DNA of 64,000 bases from Sphingopyxis indica (GTDB taxonomy: Bacteria > Pseudomonadota > Alphaproteobacteria > Sphingomonadales > Sphingomonadaceae), in assembly GCF_900188185.1 (NCBI RefSeq), contig NZ_FZPA01000002.1:124001-188000 (forward strand), given 5' to 3'. Made by a program: the position numbers and the translations under genes. Positions 53,701 through 61,405 of this stretch are shown here, piece after piece. Numbering within the stretch: position 1 is the first letter of the stretch; each line of letters opens with the position of its first letter. Below the pieces are notes generated by a model, which saw only the letters and a list, made by a program, of their open reading frames with translations, had not been told where the DNA came from and did not search any database.

Positions 53701-56014
53701 TATCAGCGGGAGCGCTCTCTCCTTCGCTGCGATCAGCGCCGGCACCGACCTCGACCTGACCGCGACGACGGGCGGCATAACCTCGACCGGCGTGTTCGCC
53801 GCGGGGTATGACGCGACGCTCGACGCGGCAGGCGGGATCGACCTGTTCGAGGTCGACGCCGGCGACGATGCGATGCTGACCGCCGCGGGGCCGGTCGCGG
53901 CCGGCGCGGCCTATAGCGGCACCGGCAGCTTCGACGACGAAGGCGACGGCGGCAATATCGCGATCGCGGGCGGCGCCACCACGGTGGGCCATGCCGAAGC
54001 CGCGGACGATTTCACCGCCGACGTCGCAAGCTTCATCACGGGAACCAACACGATCATCGCCGGCGGCGATATCGACATCCGGTCGGCGGGCGCCGCCGAT
54101 CTCGGCAATTCGAGCGCGGGCGGTTATATCGCAGTCGACGCCCGGTCGATCGCCTTCGCGGCGCTCGACGCCGGAACGACGGTCGATCTGACCGCCGCCA
54201 ATGCGATCGCCGGCGGCTCGATCGCCGCAGGGGGCGGCATCGCGCTTGCCGGCGGCAGCATCGCGGTCGGAAGCATCGTCGGCGATGCGGTGCTCTCGGC
54301 GACCGCAACGGCTGGTTCCGTGACGGTCAATCAGGCCGATCTGGCGGGATCGGTTGCCGTCGATGCGTCGGGCGATATCGCGGGCAGCTACGCTGCGGGC
54401 GGCGATATCGCGTTTTCGGCCGGGGGCGCCATCGACGTGGCGAGCATCGCGAAACAGGGTGCGGGCAGCGTCACGCTGAACGGCGCCGGCGGCATCGCCG
54501 CCGATACGATCGTCAATCAGGGCGCCACCGGCCTGACGAGTGCGAACGGCGCGATTGCGGTCGCCTCGCTCGCTTCGGCGGGCGCGGTCGATGCGGACGG
54601 CCGCAGTGTGGCGATCGGCGGCAGTGGCGATCTGGTCTTTACCAGCCTCGTTGCCACCGCGGGCGATGCCACGGTCGGCACCGCCGGCACGCTGTCGGTC
54701 GCCAGCGCCACCGTCGCCGGCCTCGCCGATTTCGGCGGCGATCAGGGGCTGACCGTGGGGACGCTCGACGCAGGCGAGGCGCGGCTCGCCGCGGCGAACG
54801 GCGATATTCTGTTGACGGGCGCCAGCGTCGCGAGCGGCCTCAGCGCCGACGCGGGCGGCGCGATCGCGATCGACGGCACCGTGACCGGCGCGACCATCGT
54901 CCTTGCCTCGCGCGACATTGCGATCGGGGCTGCGGGACAGGTCGGCGCCGCCGGGACGACCGCCAGCCTTTCGATCGCCAACAGCGGGACCCAACAGACC
55001 TTCGTCGGCGGCGACGGCAGCGGCGACGGCTATAACATCGACGCCGATGAAATGGCGCGCCTCTATGGCAGCGGCATCCGCATCTTCGCGCCGGTTGCGG
55101 CGGGCGCTGCCGGCGGGCCCGATCTGGTCGTCGGCGATTTCACCATGACGGGCGGCAGCGACACCTCGAACCTCGGTCCCGCGGGATCGCTGATCCTCGA
55201 AACCGCCGGCCGCGCCGAAGTGGCGGGCGCCGTCGCGCTGACCGGCCTGTCGAGCGCGAATCAATTGTCGATCATCGCGGCGAGCACGCTCGACATCGTG
55301 CTCGGCGAGGGGTCGATCCGGCTGACGGGAGCAAACGATAGCGCGCCGGGCGGCCGGCTGTCGCTCGCCGCCGACCGGATCGCCGTCGCGACGCGCACCG
55401 CGATCGCCGACGTCGATGCCGCGACCTCGACCGATGCGATCGAGGTCCGGCTGGCGCAGAATGACGGCGTCGCCAGCGACGAAGGCGCGCTGTTCGCGCG
55501 CGGCATCGACGTCGGCGCCGTCAGCGGCTTCTATGTCCAGAACAGCGGAACCGGCGTGGATTTCGACCAGCGCCGCGGGCTGACCTTCGGCGACGGCGGG
55601 TTCAACGTCGACACCGCCGGGTCCGCCACCCGCCTCGTCCTCAACGGCGTCTATCTCGGCCCGCAAGGGCAGGTCGTCGGGCTCGACGCGATCCCGCTGC
55701 TGACGGTCAACGGCAGCGCAGCGACCTTCGGGAGCTTCGAGGCACGGTCGCGGTTCAACGGCTGCCTGATCGCGGCTCCCGTGCTGTGCGGCCGCGGGTT
55801 CGACAGCATTCCGATCTTCCCCGTGCAGGATGTGATCGAAGAGGAGGTCGGAACCGACGGCAAGCCCGACGAGGGCATCACCCTGCCCACCGCGCTGATT
55901 ATGATCCGCGACATCGACCCGCCGACCGGCGCGCCGCTGCTCGACGACCCGGTGACCGGCGCGGGCAACGACGATCTGTGGACGCCGCCGGCGAAGGACG
56001 ACGGAAACGAATAG
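47798..56014 (+). CDS. Giant TpsA exoprotein (filamentous haemagglutinin-like)
   Basis: A 2738-residue secreted adhesin-like protein. The extended signal peptide (about residues 15-44) ends in GGPALAQ. The TPS recognition domain covers about residues 80-190, with GGNIWFYNAGGVLIGNGAAI followed by NVGSLLLTAND. A long beta-helical body contains a very Gly-rich part (about 1080-1450, many GGTGG/GGAGG) and two copies of a related segment 420 residues apart. Only three Cys are present, two in the tail. ATG 47798 is chosen for the GAGG spacing. It is exported by the adjacent TpsB. Confidence 0.9.
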   Translation: MRASTATPPVHKGKRRLLESCAIAAGLMALMQGGPALAQVAGTGQVVSGSGSISPPDPLGPTAPPNSTQVEVSTPQTIINWTPTDDAPTGGTIDFLPAGNTLEFYGTGDYTVLNRFVDAAGGSIGRQVALNGTVNSYVGSRFASSGNVPGGNIWFYNAGGVLIGNGAAINVGSLLLTANDIDTTGGLFGAGGEIRFRGAAGTSRVEVANGASINAAVAGNPGGSYVALVAPRIVQSGAVRVDGSAAYVAAEQADIRINGGLFDIDVLVGADGGNAIVHDGSTTGPTHEQGDVDQSRIYMVAIPKNDAVTMLVSGEVGYDDAVVAQTDPDGAIVLSAGYGVTAGQIDASPANGTAANIAVSDTIFRSSVRTHASGAFTGAPANPVPPSPIPGAPAEGMLMTEGNATFIGDASATLTVSAGQQAGATGNLSLQSGGAASIDVAGGQLTTGGTLDLASTGQVQADGSSVGGDVTLSIIDGTVQAASVTLTSTGNAGVGGTGQAGNGTGGAASLLVSGTDASLTADDIAVQSVGRGGGLTSSSGFVVSAADTGGDGTGGSATLRIENGASLAASTVISVGSTGYGQTGNIQSGTGTGGTALLSVSGSGSTLTAAFTSVSADGFGGEDYLQSPAPDFLTLNGGDGIGGTASVSFTGDAPTDTNLGKATVSASGFGGGASAGENAVGGDAQGGSVAMTIDGALTIEAAELDLIATANSGSAASPSLTTALSGDAQGGSVAFTATGGALFSTSTDIILSADGAVGSGESFGSGAGGDIAVTATGGGTIGGQGLSASASGGSDALDAARGSSSGTGGHIGFTADGGTISSIAYNLYAEGRTPDADVGGVAQGGTIDLLASNGGLIEASDPASFSDFSANAQSGQSIDGAAATGGAIRFIADAGTISLPGSASVSVNGISGGASPSSGAVPLGRGGTLVLRTVAEASDSSALLFGSLSGYADGSAGFGSEGSPGSGIPVGNGLGGDISVDVQGGSFTVTGLLSLGATGYGGGVGSNGGTGTGGTVGFTQTGGATIGGDIGISADGYGGYDPNGAGDGFGGTATMDLLAGTLNAAEVSASARGYGGYGFEGDDFDPANIIPPASGGDGAGGVATITLAGTIAETSSLAAVATGNGGDGAGFYVYNGTPAVAGDGGDGAGGLATVNMIAGTLITTSLTVDSRGIGGTGGSVLDSSSPGAIASIGIGGTGGNGGGGISTLALATGVEPGAAVTVVSQGTGGGGGSAGTGGDAGSGSGGTAQIVVTDYDADLLQATVDASATGGAGGYGDDGAGGDGGAGGGGTARVQADGPNARVTVSQANFVASGTGGAGGAAHGYATSGFATGPSGGDGGAGTGGTLEVVATNGGALSVGPIPDTTGTIALSVGGTGGTGGAGADNDFGAGLSGGDGGDGGIGAGGTVHLLADGGTVATTGEPVDIAVSGVAGAGGTGGAGTAGAGAAGASGTTAGGRAVIEARTTTVPTAAINLGDTSIGANGDAAGRIEFLGDGAITMASLTAEALGSAAPTNNDTDTAASGIFFGVYGGTVQTAGNATLTTDGSIGVHGQGGGIVAIGGDLSLQAGDQIDIRHDFRAGTAPTIQAGGNLIATAGTGISSAAGSLLAANGTLSLTATTGVIGVDQLHGADIILNSAGATRVEHAEADTDFTTQAASFATGPNSIITGGNIDINVPGAVDLGNSSAGGYVFVVGQSISFNAIDAGTTIGLNANGAGAADGIDGGDLTAAGNIVLSGNHVAVGGTITTPATLAINAGNGSAAASLADVGGSISVVAAGDIDGIFRAGGNVVLTAGGNIAAEADAAGGYVDPNGIPAEGYVFADADGDAFLTGSSAATMLAVRAGGAAGIDGAAAGEDIFLLAGTTATLANLTAGDDIDATAGGAMTIADAMTTGSGNDTRSVVYAPGASVPTPFLQIQASPAGLSNITLSAPTATIAAADLSAFDNLTATAGGAVAGTGLLQSGLATSISGSALSFAAISAGTDLDLTATTGGITSTGVFAAGYDATLDAAGGIDLFEVDAGDDAMLTAAGPVAAGAAYSGTGSFDDEGDGGNIAIAGGATTVGHAEAADDFTADVASFITGTNTIIAGGDIDIRSAGAADLGNSSAGGYIAVDARSIAFAALDAGTTVDLTAANAIAGGSIAAGGGIALAGGSIAVGSIVGDAVLSATATAGSVTVNQADLAGSVAVDASGDIAGSYAAGGDIAFSAGGAIDVASIAKQGAGSVTLNGAGGIAADTIVNQGATGLTSANGAIAVASLASAGAVDADGRSVAIGGSGDLVFTSLVATAGDATVGTAGTLSVASATVAGLADFGGDQGLTVGTLDAGEARLAAANGDILLTGASVASGLSADAGGAIAIDGTVTGATIVLASRDIAIGAAGQVGAAGTTASLSIANSGTQQTFVGGDGSGDGYNIDADEMARLYGSGIRIFAPVAAGAAGGPDLVVGDFTMTGGSDTSNLGPAGSLILETAGRAEVAGAVALTGLSSANQLSIIAASTLDIVLGEGSIRLTGANDSAPGGRLSLAADRIAVATRTAIADVDAATSTDAIEVRLAQNDGVASDEGALFARGIDVGAVSGFYVQNSGTGVDFDQRRGLTFGDGGFNVDTAGSATRLVLNGVYLGPQGQVVGLDAIPLLTVNGSAATFGSFEARSRFNGCLIAAPVLCGRGFDSIPIFPVQDVIEEEVGTDGKPDEGITLPTALIMIRDIDPPTGAPLLDDPVTGAGNDDLWTPPAKDDGNE
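52717..54250 (+). repeat. Two diverged tandem segments in tpsA, 1260 bp apart
   Basis: The stretch 52717-52990 recurs at 53977-54250, offset by exactly 1260 bp (420 codons). Shared words include HAEAxxDFT, NSIITGG/NTIIAGG, GDIDI/GNIDI and the identical LGNSSAGGY. The DNA is identical for 23 bases around the last motif. This is an internal duplication of the beta-helix scaffold, not an insertion element. Confidence 0.75.
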
Positions 56015-56059
56015 GCTTTCAGTTGACGCGCGCCCCCGCGTCGCGGCATGGGCGCGGGG

Positions 56060-57511
56060 ATGACCGACGACCTCCCCGCCCCCGGCGCGCCGCTGATGCT
56101 GTTCGACAGCCTGACGCGCAGCCTTCAGCCCTTCGCCCCCGTGCATCCGGGCGAAGCGCGCGTCTATTCGTGCGGGCCAACGGTCTATAATTATCCGCAT
56201 ATCGGCAATATGCGCGCCTATGTCTTCGCGGACACGCTAGGGCGCACGCTGAGCTACAAGGGCTACCGGCTTACCCACGTCATCAACATCACCGACGTCG
56301 GCCACCTGACCGACGATGCCGACGCGGGCGAAGACAAGCTGGAGAAGGCGGCCGCCGAGAAGGCGCAGTCGATCTGGGATATCGCGCGCCACTATACCGA
56401 GGCCTATTGGCAGGACGTCAAGGCGCTCAACATCCGCCAGCCCGCGCATTGGTCGATCGCCACCGACTATGTGCCGCAGATGATCGAATTCGCAAAGGCG
56501 ATCGCCGACAAGCATTGTTACGAACTCGACAGCGGCCTCTATTTCGACACGGCGACCATCGCCGACTACGGTCGCCTCGCGCGTCACAGCACCGATGAAG
56601 GCGAGAGCCGCATCGACCCCGTCGACGGCAAGCGCCATCCCGCCGATTTCGCGATCTGGCGCAAGACCCCGCCGGGCGAAAAACGCCAGATGGAGTGGGA
56701 TTCGCCGTGGGGCCGCGGGGCGCCGGGCTGGCACCTCGAATGTTCGGTGATGTCCGAAGCCCTGCTCGGCTTTCCGTTCGATATCCACACCGGCGGTATC
56801 GACCATCGCGAAATCCACCATCCGAACGAGATCGCGCAGAACCAGGCGCACAGCTGCTCCGACGCGAGCGGTGCGCGGATCTGGATGCACAATAATTTCC
56901 TCGTCGAACGCAGCGGCAAGATGAGCAAGAGCGCGGGCGAATTTCTGCGTCTGCAACTGTTGATCGACAAGGGCTACCACCCCCTCGCCTATCGCCTGAT
57001 GTGCCTGCAAGCGCATTACCGGTCGGAACTCGAATTTTCGTGGGAGGGCCTCGGCGCGGCATTCACCCGGCTCAAGCGGCTGGTGATGGCGGCGGCCCCG
57101 GTGCGCGAGGCGCAAGCGGCCGATGTGTCGGACAGGCGCCTCGCCGACCTGCTCGCCAAGTTCGATGCGGCCATCTCGGACGACCTCAACACCCCGATCG
57201 CGCTCACGCTCATTGAAGAGGCGGCGGCGATGAAGAAGGTCGATGCCGGCCAGAAGCGCGCCGCGCTCGCCGCGATGGACGCGGTGCTCGGCCTCGACCT
57301 GCTCACCCTCTCGCGCGAAGCGCTCCGCATTCGCCCGAAGGCGGCGGTGATCGGCGAAGCGGAGATCGAAGTCCGCCTGACGCGCCGCAAGGAAGCGCGC
57401 GCCGCCAAGGATTTCGCCACCTCCGATGCCCTCCGCGACGAACTGAACGCCGCGGGGGTCGAGGTCATGGACGGCGACCCGCTGGGCTGGGACTGGCGGC
57501 TGGACAATTGA
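56060..57511 (+). CDS. cysS: Cysteinyl-tRNA synthetase
   Basis: A 483-residue class I tRNA synthetase. CGPTVYNYPHIGNMR combines the zinc Cys and the HIGH signature; HLECSVMSE and IDHREIHHPNE hold the other zinc ligands. KMSKSAGEF is the KMSKS loop. It charges tRNA-Cys. The start may be ATG 56060 (MTDDLPAP) or ATG 56048. It lies 45 bases after tpsA but is a housekeeping gene, marking the end of the accessory cluster. Confidence 0.96.
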   Translation: MTDDLPAPGAPLMLFDSLTRSLQPFAPVHPGEARVYSCGPTVYNYPHIGNMRAYVFADTLGRTLSYKGYRLTHVINITDVGHLTDDADAGEDKLEKAAAEKAQSIWDIARHYTEAYWQDVKALNIRQPAHWSIATDYVPQMIEFAKAIADKHCYELDSGLYFDTATIADYGRLARHSTDEGESRIDPVDGKRHPADFAIWRKTPPGEKRQMEWDSPWGRGAPGWHLECSVMSEALLGFPFDIHTGGIDHREIHHPNEIAQNQAHSCSDASGARIWMHNNFLVERSGKMSKSAGEFLRLQLLIDKGYHPLAYRLMCLQAHYRSELEFSWEGLGAAFTRLKRLVMAAAPVREAQAADVSDRRLADLLAKFDAAISDDLNTPIALTLIEEAAAMKKVDAGQKRAALAAMDAVLGLDLLTLSREALRIRPKAAVIGEAEIEVRLTRRKEARAAKDFATSDALRDELNAAGVEVMDGDPLGWDWRLDN

Positions 57512-57514
57512 GTT

Positions 57515-57613
57515 CCCCTCCCGCTTGCGGGAAGGTTTAGGGGAGGGCATGTTAGGCTGACCCCGTTGCGCGTGGACAGGCCCTCCCCCTGCCCCTCCCG
57601 CAAGCGGGAGGGG
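57515..57613. repeat. Intergenic palindromic repeat pair (CCCCTCCCGC)
   Basis: An imperfect palindrome at 57515-57535 and a perfect 22-bp palindrome at 57592-57613 flank a spacer with GGGGAGGGC and GCCCTCCCC words, so the whole unit can form one hairpin. It fills the gap between cysS and the dehydrogenase gene. The second palindrome ends 6 bases before the ATG and covers the ribosome-binding site (GGAGGGGAG). Confidence 0.7.
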
Positions 57614-57619
57614 AGAATT

Positions 57620-58564
57620 ATGACCAAAACCGTCACCGTCCTGTCCGGCCTTATCCGCCCGCTCGTCGAAAATCGCCTGCCCGAATGGGTCGAACCCCGC
57701 TTCTTCCAGTCGAAGGATGAAGCGATGGCGCTCGCCCCCGAGGCCGAGATCGGCTGGTTCGACATGTACGACAAGAGGGATATGGCGGCGGCGATCGGCG
57801 CGGCGACGCGGCTCAAATGGCTCAACTCGATCTATGCCGGGGTCGACGGCATGCCGCTCGACCTGCTGCGCGAGCGCGGGACGGTCGTCACCAACGGCGC
57901 GGGCATCAATGCGATCACGATCGCCGAATATGTCGTGATGGGGATGCTCACCGTCGCCAAGGGCTATCGCGAGGTGGTGCGCGCGCAGGAGCGGCACGAA
58001 TGGCTGACGGACTCGCCGGGCAAGGTCGAGCTTTACGGATCGAAGGCGCTGCTGCTCGGCTATGGCGCGATCGGCAAGCTGGTCGAGGAGCGGCTGAAGG
58101 CGTTCGCGGTCGACGTCACCGTCGTGCGCCGCTCGCCCGGCCCCAACACGCTGAGCCCCGACCAGTGGCGCGCCCGGCTCGGCGAGTTCGATTGGGTCAT
58201 CCTCGCGGTTCCGGCGACGGCGGAAACCGACGGGATGATCGGCACCGACGAGCTTGCGGCGATGAAGCCGAGCGCCACGCTGATCAACATCGCCCGCGGC
58301 ACCGTCGTCGATCAGGCCGCGCTGGTCGAGGCGCTGAAGGCGAAGCGCATCGCCGCGGCTTTCCTCGACGTCACCACGCCCGAGCCGCTGCCCGCCGGCG
58401 ACCCGCTGTGGGGCCTCGACAATGCGCATGTCACCATGCACCTGTCGGGGCGCGCGCAGGACAAGATGTTTATGCGTTCGGCGGCGCGCTTCCTCGAAAA
58501 TCTGGACCGCTGGCACCGGGGCGAGGCGGTCGAGCCGCGGGTCGATCTGGCGCTGGGATATTAG
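57620..58564 (+). CDS. D-2-hydroxyacid dehydrogenase family protein
   Basis: A 314-residue NAD-dependent oxidoreductase. The dinucleotide-binding motif is LLLGYGAIGKLVEERL. The catalytic Arg is in INIARGTVVDQAAL, the Glu in TTPEPLPAGDPLWG, and the His in VTMHLSGRAQD. The substrate is probably a 2-keto/2-hydroxy acid; which one is not evident. ATG 57620 is used, because the upstream in-frame frame runs through the hairpin repeat. Its stop overlaps the convergent phosphodiesterase stop by 4 bases. Confidence 0.9.
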   Translation: MTKTVTVLSGLIRPLVENRLPEWVEPRFFQSKDEAMALAPEAEIGWFDMYDKRDMAAAIGAATRLKWLNSIYAGVDGMPLDLLRERGTVVTNGAGINAITIAEYVVMGMLTVAKGYREVVRAQERHEWLTDSPGKVELYGSKALLLGYGAIGKLVEERLKAFAVDVTVVRRSPGPNTLSPDQWRARLGEFDWVILAVPATAETDGMIGTDELAAMKPSATLINIARGTVVDQAALVEALKAKRIAAAFLDVTTPEPLPAGDPLWGLDNAHVTMHLSGRAQDKMFMRSAARFLENLDRWHRGEAVEPRVDLALGY

Positions 58565-59409
58565 CTTGGCCGCTCGCCTTTCAACTCCTTCACCAGCGGC
58601 TGCAACCGCTCGTCATATTTGGCGAGCATCGTGTGTGCGCCGGCATGGTCGTAGAAGCTGACGAGTTCGCGCCCGTTCCAATGGTGGAGCGCATAGGCGG
58701 GGTCTTCGGCGACGATCATCGGCCGATCGTCGGGATGGTTCTCGTCGATCGGGCGCAGGTCGAGCGATACCTGCGGCGCGGTCGACGAGCAGATCGCGAC
58801 GGTGCGCCCTTCCCACGCGACGGTGACACTGCGGTGCAAATGGCCGCAGATCAATCCGCGCACCTGCGGGTGGCGGCGCACGACCTCGGCGAAGCGATGC
58901 ACCCACGGTTCGTCGGGATGGGTGTTCATCCAGTCGATCCCGCTTTCGACCGGCGGATGGTGCATCACGATATAGGTCGGCTTTGCGCTGTCCTTTGCCA
59001 GTTCGGTATCGAGCCATGCGGCGCGCGCGGTGCAAAAGGCGCCGCCGTGGCGCCCTTCTTCGAGCGTATCGACGGTGACGAGGCGCAGTTCGGGCAGATC
59101 GAGCACATATTGGACGAAGCCATTGCCGTCGTCGAACCCTGGGAAGTGCGCGTGGAAATTGTCGCGCAGATCGTGATTGCCGACGCTCGGCCAGACGGGA
59201 AAGGGGCAGCGCGAAAAAGCGGTGACGAGGCGGCGATAGCTGTCGGCGTCGCCGCGATCGGTGATGTCTCCGGTCGCGAGCAGCAGGTCGGGGCGGTTCG
59301 GTCCCTCGATCAGCCGGTCGAGCACCTCGTCGAGGCGCTTGCGATTATATTCGGCCGGATTGTCCGGATCGAAACCGATGTGCAAATCGGTGATCTGGGC
59401 GATCAGCAT
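58561..59409 (-). CDS. Metallophosphoesterase, class III cyclic-nucleotide phosphodiesterase-like
   Basis: A 282-residue calcineurin-like phosphoesterase. The metal motifs are in order: QITDLHIG (DxH), LLLATGDITDRG (GD), SVGNHDLR (GNHD), MHHPPV and ICGHLHRS (GHxH). This arrangement and length fit CpdA-type 3',5'-cAMP phosphodiesterases, though related enzymes hydrolyse other phosphoesters. A 42-base gap separates it from the multihaem gene upstream, which faces the same way, so it may belong to that operon. Confidence 0.85.
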   Translation of the reverse strand: MLIAQITDLHIGFDPDNPAEYNRKRLDEVLDRLIEGPNRPDLLLATGDITDRGDADSYRRLVTAFSRCPFPVWPSVGNHDLRDNFHAHFPGFDDGNGFVQYVLDLPELRLVTVDTLEEGRHGGAFCTARAAWLDTELAKDSAKPTYIVMHHPPVESGIDWMNTHPDEPWVHRFAEVVRRHPQVRGLICGHLHRSVTVAWEGRTVAICSSTAPQVSLDLRPIDENHPDDRPMIVAEDPAYALHHWNGRELVSFYDHAGAHTMLAKYDERLQPLVKELKGERPS

Positions 59410-59451
59410 CTCCGTCCCCTGCTCCGCGCCGCTGTCGCGGCCGCGCGATGA

Positions 59452-61389
59452 TTATCCACCCCAATCCGCGTGCCGCAGCGCCGGTCGGCGCCACGCAACA
59501 GCGTAAAGGCCGCGCCGAGTCGGCCCTGTGATCTTGCTCACAGCATAGGCATGGGCCGGCGGCGGCTCTGTGATCGCGGTCACAGGCTTCTTGCGCTGCC
59601 GCGCCGGCACCCACGGCTTGCCGCCGTCGCTGTGATATTCGTGGCACATCGCGCAGGGCGAGGCGGTCGCGGTCTCGACCTTGACCAGCGTCGCCCCGCC
59701 CTCGCCGACGTGGCAGGTGCGGCACTGCGTCAGCCCCGGCACGAGCAGATCGCTCGCCTGCTTCGACCCGCGCGCCGCGGTGTGGCAGCCGGCGCACGCC
59801 GTTTCCTTGTGCGCGTCATGGTCGAACCAGCCTTTTTGCAGAAAGCGCGGCGTCTGATGCACCGGCATAACGCGCCAGCCGCTCCCCGATTCCGGCGCGC
59901 GGATCGTGTGGCAGTCATAGCAGGCGCCACCCTTTGAAAAGACCGCACGCACCGCGTCGGCGGCGCGGCGCGGCCGCACCGCAGTTTCGCGGAAATAGAT
60001 GTTGTAGACCTGCCCCTCGGCATATTGGCCGGGCCGCCGCCGCGCCATGCCGCCGAGCTGAAGCGGGCGCGCCGGTCCGGTCGAGCGGTAATAGGCATAG
60101 AGGTCGGCGACGACCTGATCGGGTTCGCCATGGCGCAAGGTGCGCGTGACGCCGCCGACGGTTTCAAACGCGAGGCTGTGGCACATCGCGCAGTCGCGCT
60201 CCATCTTCACCGGCGCGATGCGAACGCCATCGGCTTCGGGCCGGTGGCAATTTTCGCATTCGAGCTTTTTGCCAAAGTCAAAGCGGCCGCGGAAGCTCGC
60301 CGCCATGCGCGCGACACCGCCGTTCGCCGCGAGATGCAGGTCGTGCGGAAATTTGAGCCCGTCGAAATCGGCAAACGGCGCTTCCCCGAGCTTCGCGCGC
60401 AGCGGCTTCGCGCCCGGCGCGGCGCGGACGAGCGGGCGAAAGTCGGGGTGGCTCGTCCCGAAGTCGCCGGCGTCGGCAAGCCGCGTCTCGAACCCCGCCG
60501 ACGTCAGCCGCGCCGCCATGCCGTCGTGGCAATCGGTGCAAAAGGCCTGCGGCGTCGCGGGCATCGGCCCCGCGCCCTCATGTTCGGTGTGACAGCCGAC
60601 GCAGCGTCCCTCAGGCTTGTTGAACGCCTTGGCAAAGCCCGCCAGCAGCTTGCCCCCCGCCCCCGGCGGCGCCCGCGCGGCGAGCAGCATCGCGGTCGAT
60701 GCGCCCGCATGGGCCTGGCTCATCGCCTTGTGCTCGCCGGTGTGGCAGCCGACGCACGCCTTGTCGGTGACCGCGACGAAAGGCTCGACGTGGCAGGCCT
60801 GACAGTCGTTCTTCAGGCTGGCGTGCGCGCTCGACAGCGGCCCCGACAACCACGCCTGGTCGGCATGATAGCCCTGCGGCCGCTCGTCGACGCTCCGGTA
60901 GCTGTGCCACGCCCAGATCGGCCCGATCAGGAAGGCGACCAGCACCAGCGCCGCGAAGCTCCACGCCCCGATGCGCTTGCCGGGCATCACCCCGGCGAGC
61001 GAAAAGGCGCGCGCCTCGTCGACGTCCTTCGACGCCTGCGACAGCTCGTCGATCCGTTCGACGCGCAGGATGACGTCCTCGCCCTCGCGCGCGATCGTCA
61101 GCCGGTGCCCGCCGAAGCGCAGCTCGGCGCCTGCCGCGCTGTCGATGTCGGCCACGTCGAGCGTGCGCCCGTTGAGGTCGAAGCCGAGCCCTTCCTGCGC
61201 CACAATGCGGACGTGGCGCCCGTCGGCGCTGCTGATCGTCGCATGGTGCGGATTGACCGCGAGGTCGGCGACATGGATCGCGTTGCCTGCGTCGCGCCCG
61301 AGCGTGATGCTGTCGCCGTCGAGCGGCTGGTCGCGGACGATCTCTTTGCCCGTCTTGGTCGTCGCGATCCGGCGCAGGATGAAGCTCAT
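59452..61389 (-). CDS. FHA-domain membrane decahaem cytochrome c
   Basis: A 645-residue protein joining two modules. Residues 1-115 form an FHA phosphothreonine-binding domain (ITLGRDAGNAIHVADLAV, then HHATI). One membrane segment lies at about 143-161 (WSFAALVLVAFLIGPIWAW). The periplasmic part has ten CxxCH motifs, beginning at residues 196, 212, 263, 284, 378, 400, 490, 532, 556 and 579. The FHA domain would be cytoplasmic and the haems periplasmic. Residues 185-300 and 515-600 resemble doubled multihaem modules. It follows a b-type cytochrome gene in an operon. Confidence 0.85.
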   Translation of the reverse strand: MSFILRRIATTKTGKEIVRDQPLDGDSITLGRDAGNAIHVADLAVNPHHATISSADGRHVRIVAQEGLGFDLNGRTLDVADIDSAAGAELRFGGHRLTIAREGEDVILRVERIDELSQASKDVDEARAFSLAGVMPGKRIGAWSFAALVLVAFLIGPIWAWHSYRSVDERPQGYHADQAWLSGPLSSAHASLKNDCQACHVEPFVAVTDKACVGCHTGEHKAMSQAHAGASTAMLLAARAPPGAGGKLLAGFAKAFNKPEGRCVGCHTEHEGAGPMPATPQAFCTDCHDGMAARLTSAGFETRLADAGDFGTSHPDFRPLVRAAPGAKPLRAKLGEAPFADFDGLKFPHDLHLAANGGVARMAASFRGRFDFGKKLECENCHRPEADGVRIAPVKMERDCAMCHSLAFETVGGVTRTLRHGEPDQVVADLYAYYRSTGPARPLQLGGMARRRPGQYAEGQVYNIYFRETAVRPRRAADAVRAVFSKGGACYDCHTIRAPESGSGWRVMPVHQTPRFLQKGWFDHDAHKETACAGCHTAARGSKQASDLLVPGLTQCRTCHVGEGGATLVKVETATASPCAMCHEYHSDGGKPWVPARQRKKPVTAITEPPPAHAYAVSKITGPTRRGLYAVAWRRPALRHADWGG

Positions 61390-61405
61390 CGTCCCCTTCC
61401 CCGCC

